From positions 62,001 through 126,000 of the forward strand of contig NZ_QYYD01000011.1 of assembly GCF_003591005.1 (NCBI RefSeq): a DNA stretch of 64,000 bases, read 5' to 3'. Made by a program: the position numbers and the translations under genes. Below the pieces are notes generated by a model that saw only the letters and a list, made by a program, of their open reading frames with translations, was not told the origin of the DNA and did no database searches. This DNA is from Rhodopseudomonas palustris (lineage in GTDB: Bacteria; Pseudomonadota; Alphaproteobacteria; Rhizobiales; Xanthobacteraceae). Shown in pieces: positions 26,649 through 36,389 of this stretch. Each line of letters starts with the position of its first letter. Position 1 is the stretch's first letter.

Positions 26649-27017
26649 TCAGGTGAACTGGCGGAGGCCTGGCGTGCCGGCGATGATCTCGTTCATCCGC
26701 TCGACGCCAATCTTCTCACGGCCGATATGGAACAGCTCGCGCGCGAGCTTCTGAATGTCTCCCATGCCGAGGCCGAGCCCCATCAGCTTGGTGCCGACCG
26801 CCATCACGCCGCCGCCCATCAGCCGGCCGAGCGTGCTGCGCGAACTGTCGGCGGACGCGATCGCCGCGTCGGCGCCGGGGATGCTGTCGATCAGAGCCTG
26901 GACATGGGCTGTGGGACCCTCGCTGCGGAGGAAGCTGAGAATGATGCCGACGCTTTTGCCGGCAACAGCTTTCTCCAGGCCGGCCTTGTCGGCCAACCGC
27001 TCAATCAACTCATCCAT
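26649..27017 (-). CDS. Small helical protein (DUF2267/DUF2780-like)
   Basis: ATG at 27017 gives 122 residues; an earlier ATG at 27065 would add a basic MIGQVQIRRK leader and cannot be excluded. The sequence is helical, with ELIERLADKAGLEKAVAGKS and IILSFLRSEGPTAHVQALID resembling DUF2267-type bundles. A glycine-rich loop (LMGGGVMAVGTKLMGLGLG) follows. Such proteins are often stress-related and cytoplasmic. It lies 19 bases upstream of the DUF4332 gene. Confidence 0.72.
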   Translation of the reverse strand: MDELIERLADKAGLEKAVAGKSVGIILSFLRSEGPTAHVQALIDSIPGADAAIASADSSRSTLGRLMGGGVMAVGTKLMGLGLGMGDIQKLARELFHIGREKIGVERMNEIIAGTPGLRQFT

Positions 27018-27266
27018 TACGCCCCCGCCGCCGGTTTTCCGCCGGATTTGTACTTGTCCGATCATCCTGATCTCCCGCGCTTCGAAACACAAGCAACGCA
27101 CGCAGGAGAAGCCGCCGCGAGGCGGGGATTCGAATCGAGTGTTGCAACATTGCAAGTGCGTTCTTGCCCAGAGCTGGCTACCAACAGATTAAAGCTGGAC
27201 GATTTGCGACGTGTTCGCCGCGGCAATTGGTCTGCGATGCAGCAGCGTTGAGAAGTTGTCTTCATT

Positions 27267-28940
27267 ATGCAGGATATGCAGCGCACGGAGACGATGATGA
27301 TGCTCCGGCGTCTGCGCGAGGAACACGACACGATGGCGAGCGAAACCGGTAACGGCGATACCGACGGCAGGATCTTTATCGGCAAGGGCGAGCAGCCGGC
27401 GTGGCTGACGCTCGGCCTCGCCAATCGCCACGGCCTCGTCACCGGCGCAACCGGCACCGGCAAGACGGTGTCGCTGCAGGTGATGGCAGAAGGTTTTGCG
27501 CGCGCCGGCGTGCCGGTATTCGCCGCCGACATCAAAGGCGATCTGTCGGGCATCGCCGAAACCGGCGAGGCCAAGGACTTCATCCTGAAACGCGCCAAGG
27601 AGATCGGGCTGACGTTCCAGCCCGATCAGTTCAGCACCGTGTTCTGGGACGTGTTCGGCGAACAGGGGCACCCGGTGCGCGCCACGGTGTCGGAGATGGG
27701 GCCGCTGCTGCTGTCGCGGATGCTCGATCTCAATGACGTGCAGGAAGGCGTGCTCAACGTCGCGTTCCGCGTCGCCGACGACATGGGCCTGCCGCTGGTC
27801 GACATGAAGGATCTGCGCGCGATGCTCGACGCGATCGCGCCGATCGCCGCCAAGGTCGCCGAGAACGGCGACGTCAATGCCGACATCCGCCAGGCCGCGC
27901 AGGCGCTCGGCAACGTCACCAAGCAGACCGTCGGAACCATCCAGCGGCAGTTGCTCGTGCTGGAGAACCAGGGCGGCGAAAGCTTCTTCGGCGAGCCGGC
28001 GCTGCAGCTGAAGGATTTCATCCGCACCGACAATCAGGGCCGCGGCCTCGTCAACATCCTCGTTGCCGACAAGCTGATGAGCAATCCAAGATTGTACGCG
28101 ACCTTCCTGCTGTGGATGCTGTCCGAACTGTTCGAGGAACTGCCCGAGGTCGGCGATCCCGACAAGCCGAAGCTGGTGTTCTTCTTCGACGAGGCGCATC
28201 TGCTGTTCAACGATGCGCCGAAACCGCTGATGGACAAGATCGAGCAGGTGGTGCGGCTGATCCGCTCCAAGGGCGTCGGCGTGTACTTCGTGACGCAGAA
28301 CCCGATCGACGTGCCGGACCGTGTGCTGGCGCAGCTCGGCAATCGCGTGCAGCACGCGCTGCGCGCCTTCACGCCGCGCGATCAGAAATCGGTGGCGGCG
28401 GCGGCCGAGACGTTCCGCCCCAATCCGAGGCTCGACACCGCCAAGGCGATCACCGAGCTCGGCAAGGGCGAAGCGCTGGGGTCGTTCCTCGAAGGCAACG
28501 GAACGCCGGCCATGGTCGAACGGGTCATGATCCGTCCGCCGGCAGCGCGGATCGGGCCGATCACGCCAGAGGAGCGCAAGGCGATCATCGCCGCTAGCCC
28601 GGTGAAGGGAAAATACGACACCGCGATAGATTCCGAATCCGCCTACGAAAAGCTGCGCGACCGGCTCGAAGGCAAAGCCTCCGGCGCCGACGCTGCTCCG
28701 AATGAAGGCGGGCTGTTCGGCCAACTCGGCAGCCTGATGTCGACCGTATTCGGCACCAATACGCCGCGCGGCAAGCTGACGACCGGCCAGGTCGTGGCAC
28801 GCAGCGTCGCCCGCACCGTCGCCACCACGGTGGTCGGCGGCCTCGCCGCCGAACTCGGCAAGAAAGTCGGCGGCTCTCTCGGCAGCACCGTCGGCCGCTC
28901 GATCGTGCGCGGGACGCTGGGCGGGATGCTGCGGAAGTGA
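27267..28940 (+). CDS. yjgR: YjgR/DUF853-family HerA-like ATPase
   Basis: The 557-residue product has a HerA/FtsK-type ATPase core, with Walker A GATGTGKT (60-67) and Walker [14 protein letters not shown] near 300-312, then [29 protein letters not shown], which identifies the DUF853/YjgR family. The C-terminal 90 residues are glycine-rich helices. An internal ATG at 27333 (MASETGNGD) may be the true start. The role is not established; it is a cytoplasmic P-loop motor found widely in proteobacteria without nuclease partners, and unlike the fused ATPase at 8884 it stands alone here. Confidence 0.92.
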   Translation: MQDMQRTETMMMLRRLREEHDTMASETGNGDTDGRIFIGKGEQPAWLTLGLANRHGLVTGATGTGKTVSLQVMAEGFARAGVPVFAADIKGDLSGIAETGEAKDFILKRAKEIGLTFQPDQFSTVFWDVFGEQGHPVRATVSEMGPLLLSRMLDLNDVQEGVLNVAFRVADDMGLPLVDMKDLRAMLDAIAPIAAKVAENGDVNADIRQAAQALGNVTKQTVGTIQRQLLVLENQGGESFFGEPALQLKDFIRTDNQGRGLVNILVADKLMSNPRLYATFLLWMLSELFEELPEVGDPDKPKLVFFFDEAHLLFNDAPKPLMDKIEQVVRLIRSKGVGVYFVTQNPIDVPDRVLAQLGNRVQHALRAFTPRDQKSVAAAAETFRPNPRLDTAKAITELGKGEALGSFLEGNGTPAMVERVMIRPPAARIGPITPEERKAIIAASPVKGKYDTAIDSESAYEKLRDRLEGKASGADAAPNEGGLFGQLGSLMSTVFGTNTPRGKLTTGQVVARSVARTVATTVVGGLAAELGKKVGGSLGSTVGRSIVRGTLGGMLRK

Positions 28941-29022
28941 GCGAAAGTGAAAGGGCTTGTCTGACTGCAGTCGTGTGCTGCAATCACACAGCTTCATAGA
29001 TCAAACAATTTGCCTATGATCC

Positions 29023-29110
29023 GTCATGGCCGGGCTTGTCCCGGCCATCCACGCCTTCGCGAGCGGCACGGCCGAAAGGCGTGGATGCCCGGGACGAGCC
29101 CGGGCATGAC
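29023..29110. repeat. Family A palindromic repeat
   Basis: Intact imperfect palindrome GTCATGGCCGGGCTTGTCCC ... GGGCATGAC in the gap between the YjgR and dipeptidase genes. It may fold into a long hairpin and act as transcript end for yjgR. Confidence 0.88.
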
Positions 29111-29172
29111 GAGTTGATATCACAGTGCCTGACGTCGCTCGCCTGTCCCGCGAATAATGCAAGGAAAGCCTC

Positions 29173-30579
29173 ATGTCCGCCCTCTCGCAGCTTCAATCCG
29201 TTCTCGCCCACGCCGATGCCGATTTTGATGGCGCGCTGGAGCGATTGTTCGCGTTGCTGCGGATCAAGTCGATCTCGGCCGATCCGGCTTACGCGGCTGA
29301 ATGCAGCAAGGCGGCGCTGCATCTGTGCGCCGACATCGCCTCGCTCGGCTTCGACGCCGAGGTGCGCGAGACCGCGGGGCACCCGGCGATCGTCGCCACG
29401 TCCAAGGGCAACTCCGGCGCGCGGCCGCATGCGCTGTTCTACGGCCACTACGATGTGCAGCCGGTCGATCCGCTCGAGCTGTGGCACCGGCCGCCGTTCG
29501 AGCCGGTGGTGACCGACCACGCCGACGGCCGCAAGATCATCGTCGGGCGCGGCGCACAGGACGACAAGGGCCAGCTGTCGACTTTCATCGAAGCCTGCCG
29601 TGCCTGGAAGCAGGTGACCGGCGAACTGCCGATCGACCTGACGATCGTGATCGAAGGCGAGGAGGAGGTCGGCTCGAAGAATTTCGTGCCGTTCCTCGAA
29701 GCCAACAAGGCCGATCTCGCCGCCGACTTCGCGCTGGTCTGCGATACCGGAATGTGGGACCCGCAGACGCCGGCGATCACCACCGCGCTCCGCGGGCTGG
29801 TCTATGAAGAGGTGAAGATCAAGGCCGCCAATCGCGATCTGCATTCCGGCGTCTACGGCGGCGGCGCGCAGAATCCGATCCGCGTGCTGACGCGCATCCT
29901 CGGCGGCCTGCACGACGAGCACGGCCGCATCACCATCCCCGGCTTCTACGATGGCGTGAAGGATCTGCCGCCGGAGATTCTGGCGCAGTGGAAGAGTCTC
30001 AATCTGACGGCAGAGAGTTTCCTTGGGCCGATCGGACTGTCGATCCCCGCCGGCGAGGACGATCGTCTGCTGATCGAGCAGCTGATCTCACGGCCGACCT
30101 GCGACATCAACGGCATCGTCGGCGGTTACACCGGCGAGGGTTCGAAAACGGTGATCGCCGCCGAGGCGTCGGCGAAGGTGTCGTTCCGTATCGTCGAAGG
30201 CCAGGACCCGCTGAAGATCCGCGACGCGTTCCGCGCCTTCGTGACGGCGCAGCTGCCGGGCGATTGCCGCGCCGAATTCCTCGACCATTCCAACGGCGCG
30301 GCGATCGCGCTGGACTGGAACATGAAGCCGCTCGCCGCGGCGAAGCGTGCGTTGACGGACGAATGGGGCAAGGACGCTGTGCTGATCGGCTCCGGCGCCT
30401 CGATCCCGATCGTCGCCGACTTCAAGCGGACGCTCGGCCTCGACAGCGTCCTGATCGGCTTCGGGCTCGACGACGACAACATTCACTCACCGAACGAGAA
30501 ATACGACCTCAACAGCTTCCAGAAGGGCATCCGGTCCTGGGTGCGGATCCTCGGCGCGCTCGCCGAGACGCCGCGCTGA
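29173..30579 (+). CDS. M20-family metallodipeptidase
   Basis: The 468-residue enzyme has the di-zinc M20 layout: the first metal ligand in FYGHYDVQP, bridging Asp in GRGAQDDKGQ, catalytic Glu pair in EGEEEVGS, and the lid dimerisation domain with NRDLHSGVYGG. Similar proteins (CNDP-like) hydrolyse dipeptides or N-acyl amino acids in the cytoplasm. The AAGGAAA ribosome binding site lies just upstream of ATG 29173. It is a stand-alone gene ahead of the iron-uptake operon. Confidence 0.94.
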   Translation: MSALSQLQSVLAHADADFDGALERLFALLRIKSISADPAYAAECSKAALHLCADIASLGFDAEVRETAGHPAIVATSKGNSGARPHALFYGHYDVQPVDPLELWHRPPFEPVVTDHADGRKIIVGRGAQDDKGQLSTFIEACRAWKQVTGELPIDLTIVIEGEEEVGSKNFVPFLEANKADLAADFALVCDTGMWDPQTPAITTALRGLVYEEVKIKAANRDLHSGVYGGGAQNPIRVLTRILGGLHDEHGRITIPGFYDGVKDLPPEILAQWKSLNLTAESFLGPIGLSIPAGEDDRLLIEQLISRPTCDINGIVGGYTGEGSKTVIAAEASAKVSFRIVEGQDPLKIRDAFRAFVTAQLPGDCRAEFLDHSNGAAIALDWNMKPLAAAKRALTDEWGKDAVLIGSGASIPIVADFKRTLGLDSVLIGFGLDDDNIHSPNEKYDLNSFQKGIRSWVRILGALAETPR

Positions 30580-30904
30580 CGCAGCGCGGCAGAACGCCAC
30601 AGGTAAAAGGCGACCGCGTGCGATCCGGTCGGTGCCCTTCGCGCGACAGGTCTGCTGCAGCGATCGTGCTGGACAGCGCCGTCGATCGGAAGGCGCTGTC
30701 ATACCGTCGGAATCTCCCGCTTCCGAAAAATCGCGCGGCTCGGCGCCACTACGCACGTCCGCGCATACGTTAGAGGTCTTCTAATGTTTGATGGCCGCGC
30801 GGTATCGGGCGCTCTCGCAACCTGAAGGCATTCTAAATTCGCCGCGTTGTTTCGTAGGCGCCGATCTCCTAGTCACGTCGAAGAATGTGAACTGGGGGCA
30901 TCCG
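30580..30904. other. Leader region of the iron-uptake operon
   Basis: This 325-base gap holds the ICE-like palindrome at 30769-30785 and the ribosome binding site TGGGGG ahead of the GTG start at 30905. The frame of the receptor is open back to 30788, but the upstream residues do not look like part of a signal peptide. No repeat or terminator was noticed. Confidence 0.5.
30769..30785. promoter_or_regulatory. Irr/ICE-like iron-control palindrome
   Basis: GTTAGAG-GTC-TTCTAAT matches 11 of 14 specified positions of the iron control element TTTAGAA-N3-TTCTAAA bound by Irr in Rhizobiales. Its place ahead of a TonB receptor gene fits iron control. Confidence 0.6.
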
Positions 30905-33217
30905 GTGAGTTACTTCAACAACAACAAGAATCGTTGGTACTTCGGCGTCGCGACGGGGGTGATGTCGATCTGCCTGACTGGTGTGGGCGCGTCGGAAAGC
31001 GCGGCGCAGAGCTCGGAATCGCGGGTGCTGCCGCCGGTCTCGGTCGATGCGCCGCAGCAGCGCGCACGCGTCGCGCCGGCCGCGCGGCCGCGCGTAGCGC
31101 CGCAGCGCGCGGCCCGCGTGGTGCCGCGTCCCGCACCGGAGCGTGCGCCGGTGCCGGTGGCGCCGCCGACCACAATGGGAAGCACGCGCACGATCGGCGC
31201 ACCGGCGCCGGCCTATGCGGGCGGCCAGGTCGCGCAGGGCAGCACGCTGGGCCTGCTCGGTTCCACCAGCGTGATGAATACGCCCTTCAGCACGGTGAGC
31301 TACACGTCGCAGCTGATCGCCGATCAGCAGGCGCGCACCGCGGCCGACACGCTGATCAATGACGCCTCTGTGCGGGCCAGCACCGGCCCGAACGGTTTTG
31401 ACGACACCTTCCAGATCCGCGGCTTCTCGGTGCCGTCGGGCGACGTCGGCTTCAACGGCCTGTACGGCCTGATCTCCTCCAGCCGCGTGCCGGCGCCGAT
31501 CATTGAGCGCATCGAGCTGCTGAAAGGGCCGGGTGCGCTGATCAACGGCATCGCGCCGAGCGGCAGCGTCGGCGGCGCCATCAACATCGTCAGCAAGCGC
31601 GCCACCGAAATCCCATTCGCGCGTGTGACGCCGTATTTCATGAGCGCCGGCAATTACGGTGTGCAGCTCGACTCCAGCCAGCGCTTCGGCGCCAACAAGG
31701 AGTGGGGCGTCCGCTTCAACGGCGTTGCGCGCAATGGCGAGGCCTCGATCGACGATGGCAACTGGCGCAGCGGCGTCGCGGCGCTGTCGCTGGACTATCG
31801 GGGCGATCGGCTGCGTTGGACGCTCGATGCGATCACTCAGAACGATGACACCAAGAACTTCCGGCCACAAATCGGCATCAACCCCGCCGTGCCGTTCCTG
31901 CCGGCGCCGCCAGATGCGCGGTCCAACTGGTACCCTGGAACAACGCTCAATCAACGCGACCATACTATCGCGTCGGGCATCGAATACGACATCACAGACT
32001 GGCTGACCGCCTATGGTGGCCTCGGCTATCGCCAGGGGGAGAACTATCAGACCTTCCCGGATTCCCGCGTCCCTGGCTTCCCGAGTGGCGTCGATCAGTT
32101 CGGCAACTTCCGCGCGGTCAACGGCTTCTATGACTCTTACACGCAGACCGTGAGCGGCAATGCCGGCCTGCGCTCGAAGTTCAGCACCGGCTTCATCGGC
32201 CATTCGGTGAACATCGCGTATACCGGCTTCAACCAGGAGGCTGGCAACGCCTATGTCGCATCGAGCACGTCGGTGCCTTCGAACATTTACTACCCGTCGC
32301 CGCTGCCGCCGGTGACATCGCCGCGCAATGCGCCGCGGCTGTCGTCGGACACCACGCTCACCAGCGTCGCGATCGCCGACACGATGTCGTTCCTCAACGA
32401 CGCTGTGCTGCTCACGCTCGGCGCGCGCCAGCAGCACGTCAAGGTCGACAGCTTCAACACCACGACCGGTGCGCGGACCAGCGGTTACGACGCCAGCGCC
32501 ACGACGCCGCTCGCCGGCATTGTCGTCAAGCCGTGGCACAACGTGTCGCTGTATGCTAACTACGCCGAAGGCCTCAGCCAGGGCACCATCGTCGGGCCGG
32601 GCTTCGCCAACGTTGGCGCCGTGCTGGCGCCGTACAAATCGAAGCAACAGGAAGCAGGCGTCAAGGTCGACTGGGGCACCATCACCACCACGGTGGCAGT
32701 GTTTCAGATCACCCGGCCGAGCCTGATCACCACTGCCGCCAATGTCCGCGCTTACGACGGCGAGCAGCGCAACCGCGGCATCGAGCTCAACGCTTATGGC
32801 GAGATCCTGCCCGGCCTGCGTGGTCTGGCGAGCGCGACGTTCCTGAAGCCCGAGTTGACCAATCCGACCAATCCGCTGGAGCGTGGCAATGACGCGCCCG
32901 GCGTGCCGGACAAGACGTTCTCCGGTGGTCTCGATTGGGACACGCCTTGGGTGCGCGGCCTCGCGCTCAACGGGCGCGTCATCTACACGTCGGGGTCGTA
33001 TCTGACGACCGCCAATCTGGCGTGGCAGAAGTTTTCCGACTGGACCCGGCTCGACATCGGCGCGCGCTACACCACGACTGCGCTCACCGGCAAGCCGGTG
33101 ACCTTCCGTGCCAATATCGAGAACCTCACCGGCGAGACCTATTGGCTCACCACCGGCGGATTCCAGACGGTCGGCGCGCCGCGCACTTACATTCTCTCCG
33201 CGGCGTTCGATTTCTGA
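30905..33217 (+). CDS. TonB-dependent siderophore receptor
   Basis: GTG at 30905, after TGGGGG, gives 770 residues. A signal peptide (RWYFGVATGVMSICLTGVGA) is followed by a Pro/Arg/Ala-rich spacer (about 40-90). The plug domain carries DDTFQIRGFSVPSGDVGFNG and IERIELLKGPGALINGIAPSG near residues 160-220, and the beta-barrel ends in the classic C-terminal aromatic (AAFDF). It is an outer-membrane channel taking up ferric siderophores with TonB energy. It starts a five-gene operon with DUF4198, DUF3649-like, PepSY and DUF3325 genes, a known alliance in iron acquisition. Confidence 0.95.
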   Translation: MSYFNNNKNRWYFGVATGVMSICLTGVGASESAAQSSESRVLPPVSVDAPQQRARVAPAARPRVAPQRAARVVPRPAPERAPVPVAPPTTMGSTRTIGAPAPAYAGGQVAQGSTLGLLGSTSVMNTPFSTVSYTSQLIADQQARTAADTLINDASVRASTGPNGFDDTFQIRGFSVPSGDVGFNGLYGLISSSRVPAPIIERIELLKGPGALINGIAPSGSVGGAINIVSKRATEIPFARVTPYFMSAGNYGVQLDSSQRFGANKEWGVRFNGVARNGEASIDDGNWRSGVAALSLDYRGDRLRWTLDAITQNDDTKNFRPQIGINPAVPFLPAPPDARSNWYPGTTLNQRDHTIASGIEYDITDWLTAYGGLGYRQGENYQTFPDSRVPGFPSGVDQFGNFRAVNGFYDSYTQTVSGNAGLRSKFSTGFIGHSVNIAYTGFNQEAGNAYVASSTSVPSNIYYPSPLPPVTSPRNAPRLSSDTTLTSVAIADTMSFLNDAVLLTLGARQQHVKVDSFNTTTGARTSGYDASATTPLAGIVVKPWHNVSLYANYAEGLSQGTIVGPGFANVGAVLAPYKSKQQEAGVKVDWGTITTTVAVFQITRPSLITTAANVRAYDGEQRNRGIELNAYGEILPGLRGLASATFLKPELTNPTNPLERGNDAPGVPDKTFSGGLDWDTPWVRGLALNGRVIYTSGSYLTTANLAWQKFSDWTRLDIGARYTTTALTGKPVTFRANIENLTGETYWLTTGGFQTVGAPRTYILSAAFDF

Positions 33218-33240
33218 TCGCGTAACTCACAGGTGACGAG

Positions 33241-33963
33241 ATGAACAAACTTTCGCTCACGATCGTCGCCTTGCTCGGCAGCATGCTGCCGGCGCAGGCG
33301 CACCAGATCTGGATCGAGCAGGCCGACGGTCAGAACGCGGTGGTGCGGTTCGGCGAGTTTGGCGAGAATCTGCGCGAAGCCTCGCCGGGTCTGCTCGACA
33401 AGTTCGGCAAGGTGACGGCGACACTGCTCTCCGCCAAGGGCGAGCAGAAGGCCGATGCCAGCAAGACCGCGGACGGCTTCACATTGCCGTTCTCGGCTTC
33501 GGCCGGCGACTCGATCGTCGCCGAAGACGCGAACTATCCGCTGTATACGTGGAAGCAGCAGGACAAGGACGTCCGCAACTGGTTCTACCCGGCCGCACGC
33601 TTCGTCACCAACTCGGCGGCGCAGCAGCCCAAACTGCTACTCGATCTGGTGCCGACCGGGCAGGCGGGCCAGTTCAAGCTGGTGTTCAAGGATCAGCCGA
33701 AGCCGAAGACCAAGGTGACGCTGACCACGCAGTCGGGCTGGGCCAAGGAAGAACACACCGACGCACAGGGCCTGGTCAGCTTCGAGATGCCGTGGAAGGG
33801 CGTTTACGTTGCCGAGGTCAGCGTCAACGACAAGACAGCGGGCGAACGCGGCGGGGAGAAGTACGACGCGGTGAGCTACGCCACCTCCGTCACTTTCGTG
33901 CAGGCCGACGGCCTGCCGCCGATCCCGGCGGGTGCGCCGGCGAAGCCGGCCGCGCCGAAATGA
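33241..33963 (+). CDS. DUF4198 periplasmic protein
   Basis: The 240-residue product has a signal peptide (LSLTIVALLGSMLPAQA) directly followed by HQIWIEQADGQ, where mature DUF4198 proteins start with a metal-binding-like histidine. The rest is beta-sandwich (TLTTQSGWAKEEHTDAQGLVSF resembles a CNA-B/transthyretin-like repeat). Members accompany TonB receptors for iron, nickel or cobalt and probably bind the metal complex in the periplasm. It lies 23 bases after the receptor gene, and its stop overlaps the next start (ATGA). Confidence 0.88.
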   Translation: MNKLSLTIVALLGSMLPAQAHQIWIEQADGQNAVVRFGEFGENLREASPGLLDKFGKVTATLLSAKGEQKADASKTADGFTLPFSASAGDSIVAEDANYPLYTWKQQDKDVRNWFYPAARFVTNSAAQQPKLLLDLVPTGQAGQFKLVFKDQPKPKTKVTLTTQSGWAKEEHTDAQGLVSFEMPWKGVYVAEVSVNDKTAGERGGEKYDAVSYATSVTFVQADGLPPIPAGAPAKPAAPK

Positions 33964-34241
33964 CAGCGGTGGCCGAGCGGGTGCGGCGCACCGGTCCGCT
34001 GATCTCGCGGATCGTCGCGGCGCTGCTCGGCGGATACGGCATCGCGGCGCTGTTCAGCCTCGCCGTGCTGGCGCTGCCGATCAGCAAACCGCAGGCGGTG
34101 CTCACCGGGCAGCTGGCGAGCTTTGCGATCTATGCCGGCGCGGTGATCTGGGTGTTCGCCGTGCGTCGCGCGCTGACGGCGTGGATCGGCCTGCTGATCG
34201 TCGCCGCGGCGCTGGCGCCGCTGACCTGGTTGGCGTCCTGA
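33960..34241 (+). CDS. Small membrane protein (DUF3649-like)
   Basis: ATG at 33960 overlaps the DUF4198 stop by four bases; the 93-residue product has three hydrophobic helices (about 17-38, 47-66, 72-90). The position between DUF4198 and PepSY genes, and the ISRIVAALLGGYGIAALFS start, point to the DUF3649 family, which accompanies siderophore-linked PepSY reductases. It acts in the inner membrane, possibly as a subunit of the neighbouring PepSY protein. Confidence 0.8.
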   Translation: MTAVAERVRRTGPLISRIVAALLGGYGIAALFSLAVLALPISKPQAVLTGQLASFAIYAGAVIWVFAVRRALTAWIGLLIVAAALAPLTWLAS

Positions 34242-34309
34242 AAGTGTCATTGAGAATGCAGGCAGCAGAACTGACAGCTCCTGTGCGTTTTCCAACAGCG
34301 CCAAGTTTC

Positions 34310-34395
34310 GTCATGGCCGGGCTTGTCCCGGCCATCCACGCCTTTTCGTGGCTGGTGTTACGAGGCGCGGATGCCGGCACAAGGCCGGGCATGAC
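34310..34395. repeat. Family A palindromic repeat inside the iron operon
   Basis: An intact copy lies in the 221-base gap between the DUF3649-like and PepSY genes. The other gaps in this operon are negative or under 25 bases, so the element has opened it up; it may weaken expression downstream. Confidence 0.85.
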
Positions 34396-34462
34396 GCGTG
34401 GAGAGGGACGTGCCTGATTTGATCGACCAGACTCGCGGTCAACGTCCAAAGAAAGGCGCGCG

Positions 34463-36085
34463 GTGAAAGCGGACAGCACTCAGCGCGAAGCCGGTCGGGG
34501 CATCCGGCAGAGCATGTCCGGCCTGCACACCTGGACCGGGCTGCTGCTCGGCTGGGTGCTGTACGCGATGTTTCTCACCGGCACGGTGTCGTTCTTCAAG
34601 GACGAGCTGTCGCAGTGGATGCGGCCGGAACTGCCGCGGCTGGTTCAGCCGGTCGATCCGGCGGTGGTGGCGCAGCGCGTTGCCGACGAACTCGGCCGCA
34701 TCGCACCCGGCGCGACGCAATGGAGCCTGAAGCTTCCGGATGGGCGGAGCAACAGCGTTTATGCGTTCTGGCGACTTCCCGGCGGCGGGCAGGGCGCGCG
34801 GGCGTTCGGCGAGGGGCATTTCGACCCGGTGACCGGCCATCGCGTCGAGGCCCGCGGCACGCTCGGCGGCGATTTCTTCTATCGCTTCCATTTCCAGTTC
34901 TACTACATGTCGCCGTTCTGGGGACGCTGGCTCGCCGGGCTCGCGGCGATGTCGATGCTGGTCGCGATCATCGCCGGCGTGATCACTCACAAGAAGATCT
35001 TCACCGACTTCTTCACGTTCCGCTGGGGCAAGGGCCAGCGCTCCTGGCTCGACGCGCACAATGCGCTTTCGGTATTCGGCCTGCCGTTCCACGTGATGAT
35101 CACCTACACCGGGCTGGTGACGCTGATGGCGCTGTACATGCCGTGGGGCGAGCGCGCCGCGATCAAGACCCCCGCGGAGCGCCAGCAACTCAGCGCGCAG
35201 CTCAGTGCCTTCATTCCGGCCGGCAAGCCGAGCGGCGCGCAGGCGCCGCTGGCATCGATCGAGCCGATGGTGCGCCAGGCGCAGGAGCGTTGGGGCGCGG
35301 CGAATATCGGCCGCGTCAACGCCGCCAATCCGGGCGACGCCACGGCGCGCATTGCCGTGACGCGCGGCGATGCCGGGCGGGTATCGATGAGCCCGGACTA
35401 TCTCGAATTCGACGGCGTCAGCGGCAGGCTGCTCGCGGCGCACGACCGGGTCGGCGCCGCAGCAGAGACGCGCGGCGTGTTGTATGCGCTGCATCTGGGC
35501 CGCTTCAGCGATGTCGAGACGCGCTGGCTGTACTTCATCGCCAGCCTGATGGGCACCGCGATGGTCGGCACCGGGCTGGTGATGTGGACGGTGAAGCGCC
35601 GGCAGAAGCTTCCCGACCCTGCGCATCCGTATTTCGGCTTTCGTCTGGTCGAGCGACTGAACATCGCCAGCATCGCCGGACTGTCGATCGCCATGACGGC
35701 CTTCCTGTGGGCGAACCGGCTGCTGCCGCTGCCGATGCCGGATCGGGCGTTCTGGGAGATCCACGTCTTCTTCATCGTCTGGGGCGTGACGCTGCTGCAC
35801 GCGCTGCTACGTCCGGCAAAGGCCGCCTGGCGCGAGCAACTCTGGGCGGCCACCGTGCTGCTGGCGCTGGTGCCGGTGCTCAACGCTGCGACGACGCAGC
35901 GCCCGCTGTGGCGCAGCCTCGCGGATGGTGACTGGGCGTTCGCGGGCGTTGAGTTGATGTGCTGTGCTCTGGCGCTGCTGCATGCCGTGCTGGCGATCCG
36001 CACGGCGCGGCATGGCACACGCAGCCGCGACGAAGCGCCGCCGCGCGGAGTTGGCGCGATTGCGACCAGCGAGGCGGCGCGATGA
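34463..36085 (+). CDS. PepSY-associated membrane protein (putative siderophore/ferric reductase)
   Basis: The 540-residue product starts with GTG at 34463. Membrane helices are visible near 25-45, 155-178, 205-230, 350-372, 395-415, 425-450, 460-480 and 493-515. The signature SGLHTWTGLLLGWVLYAMFL and the PepSY-like periplasmic region with DYLEFDGVSGRLL are present. Conserved histidines in several helices (HTW, HFQF, AHNALSVFGLPFH, LHLGRF) could ligate haem. Such proteins are thought to reduce ferric siderophores at the inner membrane. It overlaps the DUF3325 gene by four bases. Confidence 0.9.
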   Translation: MKADSTQREAGRGIRQSMSGLHTWTGLLLGWVLYAMFLTGTVSFFKDELSQWMRPELPRLVQPVDPAVVAQRVADELGRIAPGATQWSLKLPDGRSNSVYAFWRLPGGGQGARAFGEGHFDPVTGHRVEARGTLGGDFFYRFHFQFYYMSPFWGRWLAGLAAMSMLVAIIAGVITHKKIFTDFFTFRWGKGQRSWLDAHNALSVFGLPFHVMITYTGLVTLMALYMPWGERAAIKTPAERQQLSAQLSAFIPAGKPSGAQAPLASIEPMVRQAQERWGAANIGRVNAANPGDATARIAVTRGDAGRVSMSPDYLEFDGVSGRLLAAHDRVGAAAETRGVLYALHLGRFSDVETRWLYFIASLMGTAMVGTGLVMWTVKRRQKLPDPAHPYFGFRLVERLNIASIAGLSIAMTAFLWANRLLPLPMPDRAFWEIHVFFIVWGVTLLHALLRPAKAAWREQLWAATVLLALVPVLNAATTQRPLWRSLADGDWAFAGVELMCCALALLHAVLAIRTARHGTRSRDEAPPRGVGAIATSEAAR

Positions 36086-36378
36086 TCCATCCGTTCGCGC
36101 TGACACTCAGCCTGGCGGGGTTTGGCGCGCTCGCGCTGGCGACGCGGCGGCCGCAGCGTGAAATCCTGCGCGGATCACTGCCGCACCGAACCGTCCTGGC
36201 GCTGCGCATCGCCGGCAGCATCGCGCTGCTGATCGCACTGACGATGCTGGTGACAGTGCGCGGCTGGGGGCTCGGACTGGTGATGTTCAGCGGACATACC
36301 ACGCTGGCCGCGGCACTGGTCTATGTGGCGCTGATCATCGTCGGACGAAACGCGCAGGGCGCGTCCGCGCGGCGCTGA
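36082..36378 (+). CDS. DUF3325 small membrane protein
   Basis: The 98-residue product has three hydrophobic helices, with SLAGFGALALATRRPQREI at the start and GLGLVMFSGHTTLAAALV near the end, as in DUF3325 proteins that close PepSY siderophore operons. Translationally coupled to the PepSY gene by an ATGA overlap. A terminator follows twelve bases after the stop. Confidence 0.85.
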   Translation: MIHPFALTLSLAGFGALALATRRPQREILRGSLPHRTVLALRIAGSIALLIALTMLVTVRGWGLGLVMFSGHTTLAAALVYVALIIVGRNAQGASARR

Positions 36379-36389
36379 CTCTCACGCAA

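Noticed and set aside
27118-27145. GGATTCGAATC segment resembling a tRNA T-loop
   Set aside because: No acceptor, D-arm or anticodon stem can be built around it, so it is not a tRNA.
27267-28940. YjgR/DUF853 ATPase considered as a second HerA defence motor
   Set aside because: It is a widespread stand-alone family and has no nuclease or effector gene beside it here.
27189-28997. 602-residue open frame on the - strand
   Set aside because: It is the antisense shadow of the YjgR/DUF853 ATPase gene, with the composition typical of such shadows.
30869-32647. 592-residue open frame on the - strand
   Set aside because: It lies antisense to the TonB receptor and has no recognisable domain; the receptor has a complete signal, plug and barrel.
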